From an uncultured Eubacteriales bacterium (GTDB taxonomy: Bacteria; Bacillota; Clostridia; Oscillospirales; Oscillospiraceae), in contig USMI01000016.1 of NCBI GenBank assembly GCA_900555735.1, positions 1 through 23,116 on the forward strand: a stretch of DNA of 23,116 nucleotides. The letters run 5' to 3'. The position numbers were made by a program, and so were the translations under genes. Each line of letters starts with the position of its first letter. The first letter of the stretch is position 1. The notes under the pieces were generated by a model. It was not told the origin of the DNA. It made no database searches and was given only the letters and a program-made list of their open reading frames with translations. Of the stretch, positions 6,892 to 14,224 are shown piece by piece.

Positions 6892-7990
6892 GAAAGGAAA
6901 TACCCGCAGCCGCCGGAGATCTTTGCGCATCTGGGGCGGCTACCTGCTGGTCCTCATGGCTTGGGTGGTCGCAGTGATGGCCTTGGCATTCCTGGGCTTC
7001 ATCATCTGCACCAGCATCACCTGGCAGCCCTCGCCGCTCTACGACTTCCTGAATTGGGTTCGAGACTACATCGTTCTGGTCTGCATCGTCACAGTGCTGG
7101 CGGGCTGGGTGGTCATCAGCTTCTATTTTATCTCCAAGCCCATCAAGCAGCTGGACGTGGTGGCCAATGCGGCAGAGCAATTATCCCGCCCCAGTGAGGA
7201 GCCCATCCAGCTGCCGGATTCCCTGGAGGACATCTCCATCCAGCTGAATCTGGCCCGGGAGCAGGCTCTCCGGGACGCCCGGGCAGCCCGGGAGGCAGAA
7301 CAGCGGAAAAACGACCTAATCGTCTATCTGGCCCACGACCTGAAAACGCCCCTGACCAGCGTCATCGGCTACCTGACCCTCCTGCGGGATGAGCCTCAGA
7401 TCTCCCCGGAGATCCGGGCCAGGTACACCGGCATCGCCCTGGAGAAGGCGGAGCGGCTGGAGGACCTCATCAACGAGTTCTTCGACATCACCCGCTTCAA
7501 CCTCTCTCGCTTGGAGCTGGAGCGGCAGAGCGTGGACCTGACGCGGATGCTGGAGCAGGTCGCCAGCGAATTCCGCCCCATTTTCGCAGAATCGGGGCTG
7601 TCATGCAGCCTGGATCTGCCGCCCAAGCTGCACTATTCCTGTGACCCGGATAAGCTGGCAAGGGTCTTTGATAATCTCCTGCGCAACGCGTCTTATTATA
7701 GCCTGCCGGACAGCACGGTGGAAATTGCCGGACGGATAGAGGCCGGGAAAATCGTACTCACCTTCTCCAATGCGGGAAAGAACATCCCCCAGGAGAAATT
7801 GGACCGGATCTTTGAACAGTTCTTCCGTCTGGACAGCTCCCGCGCCACCCGGACAGGTGGTGCGGGCCTTGGCTTAGCCATCGCCAAGGAGATCGTGGAG
7901 CTCCACGGCGGGACCATTCGGGCGGACAGCACCGAGGATCGGATCACCTTCACCATCTGTCTTCCGTCAGACCATTCAGAAGCGCCGTAA
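6884..7990 (+). CDS. vanS: VanS-type sensor histidine kinase
   Basis: A 368-aa membrane kinase. Two transmembrane helices (about 20-43 and 61-83) flank a very short external loop of under 20 residues, as in VanS proteins that sense with little extracellular domain. A HAMP-like linker (84-135) follows, then the H-box YLAHDLKTPLTS with phospho-accepting His151, the N-box FDNLLRNASYY, and glycine boxes (GAGLGLAIAKEI). It would phosphorylate VanR when glycopeptide or wall damage is sensed. The start is TTG at 6884, overlapping the vanR stop; there is no suitably placed ATG and a G-rich ribosome site precedes it. The gene is intact. Confidence 0.9.
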   Translation: MSKKGNTRSRRRSLRIWGGYLLVLMAWVVAVMALAFLGFIICTSITWQPSPLYDFLNWVRDYIVLVCIVTVLAGWVVISFYFISKPIKQLDVVANAAEQLSRPSEEPIQLPDSLEDISIQLNLAREQALRDARAAREAEQRKNDLIVYLAHDLKTPLTSVIGYLTLLRDEPQISPEIRARYTGIALEKAERLEDLINEFFDITRFNLSRLELERQSVDLTRMLEQVASEFRPIFAESGLSCSLDLPPKLHYSCDPDKLARVFDNLLRNASYYSLPDSTVEIAGRIEAGKIVLTFSNAGKNIPQEKLDRIFEQFFRLDSSRATRTGGAGLGLAIAKEIVELHGGTIRADSTEDRITFTICLPSDHSEAP

Positions 7991-8000
7991 GAAAATCACA

Positions 8001-8013
8001 AGAATTTCGCAGA
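8001..8013. promoter_or_regulatory. Possible VanR-site-like sequence upstream of vanG
   Basis: AGAATTTCGCAGA here resembles AGAATTTTGCGCAGA at 6069-6083 upstream of vanR, differing by a two-base insertion. On the other strand it reads GCGAAATT, close to the GAAATT part of the VanR box known from vanA. I saw no convincing -35/-10 pair downstream of it. Tentative. Confidence 0.25.
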
Positions 8014-8054
8014 AAACTTGCAAGGCATCCGTTGGTAGATAGACAAGTATGAAA

Positions 8055-8100
8055 CGCCTGGTTCTGGTACCATTTCAGTATCAGAACCAGGCGCTTTATT
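8055..8100 (+). terminator. Terminator-like hairpin between vanS and vanG
   Basis: A 12-bp perfect stem (CGCCTGGTTCTG at 8055-8066, CAGAACCAGGCG at 8082-8093) is followed by CTTTATTTTG, the shape of an intrinsic terminator. It ends only 13 bases before the vanG ribosome site, so it must be in the leader of any vanG transcript. It could limit read-through from vanRS or act as an attenuator. Confidence 0.75.
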
Positions 8101-8121
8101 TTGATTAGGAGGTCTTATCCC

Positions 8122-9162
8122 ATGAAAACCATTCTCGTTCTCTTCGGCGGATGCTCCACGGAGTACGAAGTTTCTCTCCATTCCGCCTATGCGGTGCTGT
8201 CCCACATGGACCCCGCCCGCTATACTCCTTTGGCTGTGGGCATCACACGGGAGGGGCAGTGGCTCTGCTATACCGGCGACCTCTCCCGGCTGGAGGACGG
8301 TACTTGGCAGCAGGCGGCAGACTGTATCCCCTGCACCCCGCTGGTGGAACGGGAGGCCCACGCTTTACTACTGCTGGACGGCTCCGGCCGCCGTCTCCTC
8401 TTTGACGCGGTATTCCCAGTCCTCCACGGCAAGAACGGCGAGGACGGTACGGTACAGGGACTCTTTGAACTGGCCGGGGTCCCGGTCATCGGCTGCGGGA
8501 CATTGTCCAGCGCCTTGTGCATGGACAAGGACCGGGCCCACCAGCTGGCGGCCCTGGCCGGCATCCGGGTCCCCCGGAGCCACGTCTTTCATTCCAGCGA
8601 TGATTTCAGCCGGATCGCCCAGGCAGCGGAGGAACTGGGATACCCGGTGTTTGTCAAGCCGGTCCGGGCCGGTTCCTCCTTCGGTATCACCAAAGTCTCC
8701 GGGCCGGAAGAGCTGCCCGCCGCCATGGAGGAGGCGTTCCGCCACGACAGCGCCGTGATCCTGGAGGAGACGATCCCCGGCTTTGAGGTGGGCTGCGCGG
8801 TCATGGGCAACGAGGAACTGACCGTGGGTCTGGTGGACGAGATTGCGCTGTCGGAGGGCTTTTTCAACTATGAGGAGAAGTACACCTTAAAGACCTCCGC
8901 CATCCACTGTCCCGCCCGCATCCCGCCGGAGAAGGCGGCAGAGATCCAGGCAGCGGCAAAAACCATTTACCGTGCCCTGGACTGCCGGGTATTCGCCCGG
9001 GTGGATCTGTTCCTCACCCCGGATGGGGAGATCGTCTTCAATGAGGTCAACACCATCCCCGGCTTCACCGCCCACAGCCGCTACCCCAGCATGATGCAGG
9101 GCATCGGCATTTCCTTTGGGGAGCTGGTGACCCGCCTGATCGAGTTGGGGGTGGTGGGATGA
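8122..9162 (+). CDS. vanG: D-alanine--D-serine ligase, VanG type
   Basis: A 346-aa ATP-grasp ligase that joins D-Ala and D-Ser, giving peptidoglycan precursors with low vancomycin affinity. It shows the Ddl/Van motifs: FGGCSTEYEVSLHSA (8-22), HGKNGEDGTVQG (102-113), the ATP-binding KPVRAGSSFGI (179-189), the omega-loop EKYTLKTS (252-259) and NEVNTIPGFTAHSRYP (307-322). The EKYTLK loop and the CMDKDRAH and GFEVGCAV stretches match enterococcal VanG as I remember it, rather than Ddl or the D-Lac ligases. The ATG at 8122 has AGGAGG nine bases upstream. Its stop overlaps the vanXY start (ATGA). D-Ser specificity is further supported by the serine racemase gene downstream. Confidence 0.93.
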   Translation: MKTILVLFGGCSTEYEVSLHSAYAVLSHMDPARYTPLAVGITREGQWLCYTGDLSRLEDGTWQQAADCIPCTPLVEREAHALLLLDGSGRRLLFDAVFPVLHGKNGEDGTVQGLFELAGVPVIGCGTLSSALCMDKDRAHQLAALAGIRVPRSHVFHSSDDFSRIAQAAEELGYPVFVKPVRAGSSFGITKVSGPEELPAAMEEAFRHDSAVILEETIPGFEVGCAVMGNEELTVGLVDEIALSEGFFNYEEKYTLKTSAIHCPARIPPEKAAEIQAAAKTIYRALDCRVFARVDLFLTPDGEIVFNEVNTIPGFTAHSRYPSMMQGIGISFGELVTRLIELGVVG

Positions 9163-9911
9163 GAACCGTGTCGATTCCCCGGGAGCAGATTTTTCAGGGG
9201 CCGCTGGTCCTGGTCAACCGGGCGCATCCCCTGCATGAAAAAGAGCGATCTGCGCTGACCTCGGTGGACCCGCACCACCCCGACATTCTTCTTGAAAGCC
9301 GGGCACGGCAGCTACTGTCTGCCTGTATCCAAAAGGCGGGGGGACAGCGGGAGATCGTGCCGGTGTCCGGCTGGCGGAGCCAGCAGGAACAGCAGCGGAT
9401 CTGGGACGACTCCATGGCGGAGCATGGGGAGACATTTACCCGCCAGTATGTGGCCCTTCCAGGATGCAGTGAGCATCAGACCGGCCTCGCCATCGACCTG
9501 GGAAAGGCTGCCGGATACATCGACTTCATCCGGCCTGCCTTTCCCTATGACGGCGTCTGCGGAAGATTTAGGCGTCTGGCGGCCCGGTACGGCTTTATCG
9601 AACGCTACCAGCGGGGCAAGGAGGAAGTCACCGGGATCTCGGCTGAGCCGTGGCACTTCCGCTATGTGGGGGCGCCCCACGCCCAGCTGATGGAAACCAA
9701 CGGGCTGTGTCTGGAGGAGTACCGGGACTTTTTGCGGCAGGGTCCCCGGAGCGTCGCTCTGGAAAACGGCCGCATGGCCCAGGTGTTCTATGTGCCCGCC
9801 GCCGGAGCCGTCACAGAGGTGCAAGTGCCGGAGGGCTGCTGCCAGATATCCGGCGACAATGTGGAGGGATTTATCCTGACATGGTGGGGGGATACCCATG
9901 AGAACGGCTAA
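9159..9911 (+). CDS. vanXY: VanXY-type D,D-peptidase (dipeptidase/carboxypeptidase)
   Basis: A 250-aa zinc peptidase of the VanY/VanX family. It removes D-Ala-D-Ala dipeptide and the terminal D-Ala of pentapeptide, so that only D-Ser-ending precursors remain. Zinc ligands are in SEHQTGLAIDL (His106, Asp113) and EPWHFRYVG (His166), with Glu163 as likely catalytic base; VSGWRSQQEQ (69-78) is the conserved substrate-binding stretch. There is no signal peptide or membrane anchor, as expected for cytoplasmic VanXY and unlike VanY. It overlaps vanG by four bases and vanT by 14, which points to tight co-translation. Family assignment is firm; dual activity is inferred from type. Confidence 0.92.
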   Translation: MRTVSIPREQIFQGPLVLVNRAHPLHEKERSALTSVDPHHPDILLESRARQLLSACIQKAGGQREIVPVSGWRSQQEQQRIWDDSMAEHGETFTRQYVALPGCSEHQTGLAIDLGKAAGYIDFIRPAFPYDGVCGRFRRLAARYGFIERYQRGKEEVTGISAEPWHFRYVGAPHAQLMETNGLCLEEYRDFLRQGPRSVALENGRMAQVFYVPAAGAVTEVQVPEGCCQISGDNVEGFILTWWGDTHENG

Positions 9912-11979
9912 GAAAACCGTCCCGACTTTGGACCTCTTTCGTCTGGCGGCAGTCCTGCTGGTGGTGATGAACCACACCTCGCCCCTGGCGGATGTGTCTG
10001 CCATGGCTGATTTCTGGCTTACCCGGGTACTGGCCCGGGTGGCAGTCCCATTCTTTCTGATGACCACTGGGTACTTTCTGAGCCGGAATCACTGGGCTGG
10101 TGTGGGGCGGCAGCTGAAAAAGCTCTGCCTGCTCTACGGCGTCTGCATCCTTTTGTATCTGCCAGTGAATTTCTATGCCGGCAGCTTCACCGGTCCGGCG
10201 GATGTTTTGCGGAAACTGCTGGTGGACGGCACCTTCTACCACCTGTGGTATTTCCCGGCGACCATTCTGGGCATCGTCATCGCCCGGTGGCTCAGCCGGC
10301 TGGGCCTGCGGGTGGCTCTGCCTGTGGCGGCGCTACTCTATCTCATCGGTCTGGGCGGGGACAGTTACTATGGACTGGTTTCCCAGATCCCGCTGCTTCG
10401 GACCCTTTACGACGGCATTTTTACACTGTGCGGCTATACCCGCAATGGCCTGTTCTTCGCGCCACTGTTCCTTCTGCTTGGGGCCGCCGGAAGGCGGTGG
10501 AACCAAAAGCTGTCTCTGGCGGGCTTCTTCCTCTCTCTGGCAGCCATGAGCGCCGAGGGGCTGTGGCTCCATCGCATGGATGTCCAGCGCCACGACAGCA
10601 TGTACCTCGCCCTCCCCCTGTGCATAGTATGCCTTTTTTCTCTGCTGCTGGGCGGAAACAAGGGCGAGTCCAGGAAAGTCCGGGAATTTTCCACAGCCGT
10701 GTATGTGCTCCATCCCCTCTGCATCGTACTGGTCCGGGGAGCGGCAAAGCTACTGGGACTGGGAGAAATGCTCATTGAAAACAGTGTTCTCCATTTTATT
10801 GTGGTGCTGGCGCTCAGTGCGCTGCTCTCCGCCCCTTGCCTGCTGAGGCTTCAAAAGAAGCCCAGCCCCACCGCTCGGGCCTGGCGGGAGGTGGATCTGG
10901 CGGCCCTTGGGCACAACGCCCAGGTGCTGCGGAACACATTGGCCCCGGGGACAGAGCTGATGGCGGTGGTAAAGGCGGAGGCCTACGGTCACGGCGGGGC
11001 AGTGACCGCCCGCACCTTACAGCGAGCGGGCGTCCGGGCCTTTGCCGTGGCCTGCCTGGCCGAGGGGATTGCTCTGCGAAAGGCGGGCATCCGGGGGACG
11101 ATCTTGATCTTAGGTTATACCTCCCCGGAGGAAGCTCCGCTCTTGACACGATGGCATCTGACCCAGACGGTGGCGGATATTGACCACGGGCGGGCCTTGG
11201 CAGCCAGAGGGCGGCGTGTCCATGTCCATCTGGCCCTGGACACGGGGATGCACCGGCTGGGCATCCTGGCGGAAAACCGGAAGGAGATCCTGGAGGCATT
11301 CCGGCTTCCAAACCTGGTAGTGGACGGTGTCTTTTCTCATCTATACGTCTCGGACAGCCTGGAAGCCGAAGATGTTGCCTACACCCAAGAGCAGCTGACC
11401 TTGTTCTATGATACGGTGGCCTGGCTCCGAACTGCCGGATATGATCCCGGCAAAGTTCATATCCAGTCCAGCTATGGACTTTGGAACCTCCCAGCTCAGC
11501 CCTGTGACTATGTCCGGGCTGGAATCGCACTCTATGGAGTTCGAAGCGATGATGCGCCTGTTCAGCGAAGCCTTGACCTGCGGCCGGTTCTGTCTCTCCG
11601 GGCCAGAGTGGCCAGTATCCGCACTGTGCAAGCCGGAGAGAGCGCCGGGTACGGGCGGGTCTTTCAGGCAGAGCAAGAAACCAAACTGGCGGTGGTCACC
11701 ATCGGCTACGCGGACGGTCTGCCCCGGGATCTGCCTCAGCGGGGCGGCCAGGTGCTGATTCAGGGCCGGCGTTGTCCTATGGTGGGGCGGATGTGCATGG
11801 ACCAGTTGCTGGTGGACGTCAGCGATCTTTCGGAGGTCGCTTCTGGCGATACAGTGACTATTATCGGCCGGGATGGCGGTCAGGTGATTCGGGCAGAGGA
11901 ACTGGCTGCATGCTGTGGGACGATTACCAACGAACTGCTCTCCCGGTTAGGCATGCGGTTACCCATTGTTTCTGGTTAA
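9898..11979 (+). CDS. vanT: VanT membrane-bound serine racemase
   Basis: A 693-aa fusion. Residues 1-320 are an acyltransferase-3-type membrane domain with about ten hydrophobic helices, starting LDLFRLAAVLLVVMNH, thought to bring in L-serine. Residues 325-693 are an alanine-racemase-type domain with the PLP lysine Lys359 (AVVKAEAYGHG), the catalytic-tyrosine motif AGYGRVF, and GRMCMDQ. It would make D-serine for VanG. The length and domain order match VanT of VanC/VanE/VanG operons. The ATG at 9898 is within the end of vanXY. It is the last van gene; hairpins and a T-run follow. Confidence 0.95.
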   Translation: MRTAKKTVPTLDLFRLAAVLLVVMNHTSPLADVSAMADFWLTRVLARVAVPFFLMTTGYFLSRNHWAGVGRQLKKLCLLYGVCILLYLPVNFYAGSFTGPADVLRKLLVDGTFYHLWYFPATILGIVIARWLSRLGLRVALPVAALLYLIGLGGDSYYGLVSQIPLLRTLYDGIFTLCGYTRNGLFFAPLFLLLGAAGRRWNQKLSLAGFFLSLAAMSAEGLWLHRMDVQRHDSMYLALPLCIVCLFSLLLGGNKGESRKVREFSTAVYVLHPLCIVLVRGAAKLLGLGEMLIENSVLHFIVVLALSALLSAPCLLRLQKKPSPTARAWREVDLAALGHNAQVLRNTLAPGTELMAVVKAEAYGHGGAVTARTLQRAGVRAFAVACLAEGIALRKAGIRGTILILGYTSPEEAPLLTRWHLTQTVADIDHGRALAARGRRVHVHLALDTGMHRLGILAENRKEILEAFRLPNLVVDGVFSHLYVSDSLEAEDVAYTQEQLTLFYDTVAWLRTAGYDPGKVHIQSSYGLWNLPAQPCDYVRAGIALYGVRSDDAPVQRSLDLRPVLSLRARVASIRTVQAGESAGYGRVFQAEQETKLAVVTIGYADGLPRDLPQRGGQVLIQGRRCPMVGRMCMDQLLVDVSDLSEVASGDTVTIIGRDGGQVIRAEELAACCGTITNELLSRLGMRLPIVSG

Positions 11980-12205
11980 AGAGCGGTAGGAAATTTTACA
12001 AAGATTCCGGTTCGGATTTCAACATGAATATACCTTTAAACAGGAATAGCCACCAACCACGATGAAATGGTTGATGGCTATTCCCGTTTGGTCGACACCA
12101 AGAGATTCTCTCAATCGGTTTAATCTGGTGTTTTCAAGATGTCCTTATGAGGAGTCGCCGTTCGGTTCCTCTTTTTGTTATGCATGCGCTCTGCGGACAA
12201 GGCTG
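11980..12205. other. Hairpin-rich gap after vanT, candidate right edge of the element
   Basis: This 226-nt gap has no gene I can support. It contains a long hairpin at 12043-12084 (GGAATAGCCA/TGGCTATTCC plus CAACCA/TGGTTG with one mismatch), a second at 12095-12131 (ACACC-AGATT/AATCT-GGTGT), and a terminator at 12149-12176. The loop of the second hairpin carries TCTCTCAATCGGTTT, also present inverted at 169-183. The change from the van operon to a different, opposite-strand gene set makes this the natural place for an element end, but no target-site duplication was found. Confidence 0.45.
12149..12176 (+). terminator. Terminator at the end of the van operon
   Basis: GAGGA (12149-12153) pairs with TCCTC (12167-12171), with an inner CCG/CGG stem, and is followed by TTTTT. 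This is a plus-strand intrinsic terminator form, 170 bases after the vanT stop. The stem has a small bulge, so strength is uncertain. Confidence 0.5.
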
Positions 12206-13636
12206 TCATCCCTTTGCAGGCGGCTGACCGCCGGAGGGACGCTGGCCGCCGGAGGGCATCTCCGGGGGCTGCTGGCCGTCGCCGGGCTGGAAATCGCCCA
12301 TACCGCCGTCAGGGCCGCCGCCCATACCGCCGGAGCCGGAGGAGATCGTGCCGCTCTGGGCCTCGGCGGTGAGGGTGGCCGTACCTGCGGCGAGGGTGTA
12401 GCTGCCCTCGTCGGTCAGGTCAGGGGAGGAGAAAAACAGGAAGCTGGCATTGCATGTTGCGCTGCAGCTGCAAACGGTATTGCCGTCGCTGTCGGTGACG
12501 GTGAAGGCGGCGTTCTTGGTGATGGTGCTGCCGCTGTTGGGGCCGCCGCCCATGCCGCCGGAGGAGCCGAAGATGACGCAGGGCTGGGTGGCCGTCAGGT
12601 TCATGCCCATGCCGCTGCTGCCGCCTGCCGCCAGCACTGTGCCGCCGGAGACTGTAATGGTGCCGTCGGCGTCCAGAGGCCGGTTGTCCGCCGTGCTGGC
12701 CGTCCAGACGGTGACGCTGCCGCCGGTGATGGTCATGGTGAAGTCATAGCCGCTCAGATCGGAGTTAGCGGCGTTGAGACAGTCGTCAGAGGAATTGATG
12801 CTGATATCGCCGGAATAGATGTTCAGTTCCGCGCCCTCGATGCCCTCATAGCACTCAGTGATGGTGATGGCGGGGCCTTCCGTACCCTCCGCGCCGATGC
12901 TCAGCACAAGGTCGCTGTGAAGGGCGTCGTCAGCGGCGGCAATAGTCAGCGTGCCGCTCTCTACGTTCAGGGTCTGCTCAGCGTTGACGGCGTCGTTGAC
13001 CGGAGCGTTGATGGTCAGCGTCAGCTCGCGGATGGTCAGGGAGGCTTCCCCCTCCTCAGCTGTGGTGGTGCCGGACTTAATGCCGTTTTTGCCGTTGGCG
13101 GTGATGGTCAGGCTGCCGGTGCCGCCCAGCGTTACCTGCGAGCCGTCCTTGCACTTGATGACGGCATTTTCCGCCGCTTCGTTGTCGGGGTATTCGTTGT
13201 CGTTATTCCTGGCGCTGTCGGTCAGGCTGTTGACGGAGCCCTCCGCCGCGATGATGGTGACCTCCGTGGACTTATTGCAGGTGATGGGCGCGGTGTCGGC
13301 ACTGGTGAGAGACAGGCCGTTCAGCACCAGCGTCACGCCGGTGGTGCCCTCTTTGATGGTGATGGAGCCGTCGGCGCAGGTGCCTGTCACGGCGTAGGTG
13401 CCTGCACTGTCGATGGTCAGGGCCGTGCCGTCGATCTCATAACCGGTGCCGCCGTCCTGCGCGGTGATGCCGTTGTCGGTAAAGGTGAGAACGGTGGCGT
13501 CCTCTAAGGAATAGACCGTGCTGACCACCGGAGCGGTGGTATTGGTATTTGTATTGGTGTCGGCCGCCTGTGCGCCGCACCCCGCCAGCGACAGGGCCAG
13601 CGCCGCCGCACAGAAGATGGATACAAGCTTTTTCAT
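12206..13636 (-). CDS. Carbohydrate-binding-type lipoprotein (DUF4353 family)
   Basis: A 476-aa secreted lipoprotein. The first 20 residues are a lipoprotein signal with lipobox LAGC; a Thr/Asn-rich spacer follows. The body is a repetitive beta-rich fold with many Thr, Gly, Asp and Ile residues, like the DUF4353 domain ('carbohydrate-binding domain-containing protein'). The C-terminal 60 residues are a Gly/Pro/Gln-rich tail (GGMGGGPDGG). The ATG at 13636 has AAGGAGG at good spacing, while a start nine codons upstream has none. Related proteins often accompany CotH, VTC and DUF4956 genes, as here with VTC and DUF4956 divergent. The exact ligand is unknown. Confidence 0.8.
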   Translation of the reverse strand: MKKLVSIFCAAALALSLAGCGAQAADTNTNTNTTAPVVSTVYSLEDATVLTFTDNGITAQDGGTGYEIDGTALTIDSAGTYAVTGTCADGSITIKEGTTGVTLVLNGLSLTSADTAPITCNKSTEVTIIAAEGSVNSLTDSARNNDNEYPDNEAAENAVIKCKDGSQVTLGGTGSLTITANGKNGIKSGTTTAEEGEASLTIRELTLTINAPVNDAVNAEQTLNVESGTLTIAAADDALHSDLVLSIGAEGTEGPAITITECYEGIEGAELNIYSGDISINSSDDCLNAANSDLSGYDFTMTITGGSVTVWTASTADNRPLDADGTITVSGGTVLAAGGSSGMGMNLTATQPCVIFGSSGGMGGGPNSGSTITKNAAFTVTDSDGNTVCSCSATCNASFLFFSSPDLTDEGSYTLAAGTATLTAEAQSGTISSGSGGMGGGPDGGMGDFQPGDGQQPPEMPSGGQRPSGGQPPAKG

Positions 13637-13689
13637 GGAAATGACCTCCTTCGTCATGGTTTGGTTTCCGTTTCTGCTGTTGTGGCCCT

Positions 13690-13771
13690 ATCATAGCCCG
13701 GCACCCTAAAAGAAACCTAAAGAAAAAATCCGAATTTTCTTTAAGTTGGTTTTAGGCGGCGCAGGTATGAT
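13690..13771. promoter_or_regulatory. Divergent promoter pair with symmetrical direct repeats
   Basis: The minus-strand promoter has -10 TATGAT (13695-13690) and upstream CTTTAGG and CTTTTAGG (722-716 and 712-705 of the 13 kb block), 11 bp apart. The plus-strand promoter has -10 TATGAT (13766-13771) and upstream CTTTAAG (13739-13745) and TTTTAGG (13750-13756), also 11 bp apart. Neither has a good -35. Tandem half-sites one helical turn apart at the -35 position are typical of OmpR-family activators. Confidence 0.65.
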
Positions 13772-13795
13772 AGCGTCATAAAGGAGGTGCTCCAC

Positions 13796-14224
13796 ATGGC
13801 AGCACAGATCAAAAACTGCTTTAAACGCTATGAAAAGAAGTACCGCCTGACGGCGGAGCAGCAGCGCTTGGTACTGGAGGGCATGCGGCCCTATATGAAA
13901 AAGGATGCCTACGGCGCAAAGCCCAAGGTGTTCATCGCCTATGACCGGCTGGCCTTCGCCGGGATCGACGATCCGGAGCTGCGCATCACCTTTGACACCA
14001 ACCTGCGGTGGCGGGACACCGCCCTTGACCTGCGGCTGGGCGACTACGGCGCGCCTATCACCGATCCCGGCATGATCCTGATGGAGGTCAAGCTGCCGGG
14101 GGTGTGTCCCCTGTGGCTCAGCCAACTGCTGTCCCGCGCGGAGGTGTTTTCCACCTCCTTCTCCAAATACGGTTATTGCTACCAACATCACATCTTACCC
14201 AAGGAGGGACGTATCTGTGCTTAA
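13796..14224 (+). CDS. VTC-domain protein, internally deleted (142 aa)
   Basis: The first 40 residues (RYEKKYRL ... MKKDAYG) match the N-terminus of bacterial VTC-domain proteins (polyphosphate-polymerase-like, PF09359), and residues 41-142 match the C-terminal part (KPKVFIAYDR, ITFDTNLRWR, MEVK, SKYGYC). Family members are usually about 230-240 residues. The middle, about 90 residues with the strand carrying the LRLRSYG and KKK basic motifs that line the catalytic tunnel, is missing, but the frame is kept. The protein probably lacks polymerase activity. The ATG at 13796 has AAGGAGG eight bases upstream. It overlaps the DUF4956 gene by eight bases. An assembly collapse is an alternative to a true deletion. 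Confidence 0.75.
   Translation: MAAQIKNCFKRYEKKYRLTAEQQRLVLEGMRPYMKKDAYGAKPKVFIAYDRLAFAGIDDPELRITFDTNLRWRDTALDLRLGDYGAPITDPGMILMEVKLPGVCPLWLSQLLSRAEVFSTSFSKYGYCYQHHILPKEGRICA

Noticed and set aside
9312..10067. Minus-strand frame of 251 codons across vanXY and vanT
   Set aside because: It runs against two well-supported genes and has no family motif or start signal.
1..12131. ATCTGGTGTT at position 1 and again at 12123, as possible element direct repeats
   Set aside because: The first copy lies within the recombinase coding sequence (residues around GFQNTR) and the second within a hairpin; ten bases shared at these sites is within chance and does not fit an attachment site.
12062..13507. 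Long open frame of 481 codons on the plus strand
   Set aside because: It is the antisense of the lipoprotein gene, Ala/Gly/Val/Asp-rich as expected from high-GC shadow frames, and starts inside hairpins without a ribosome site.
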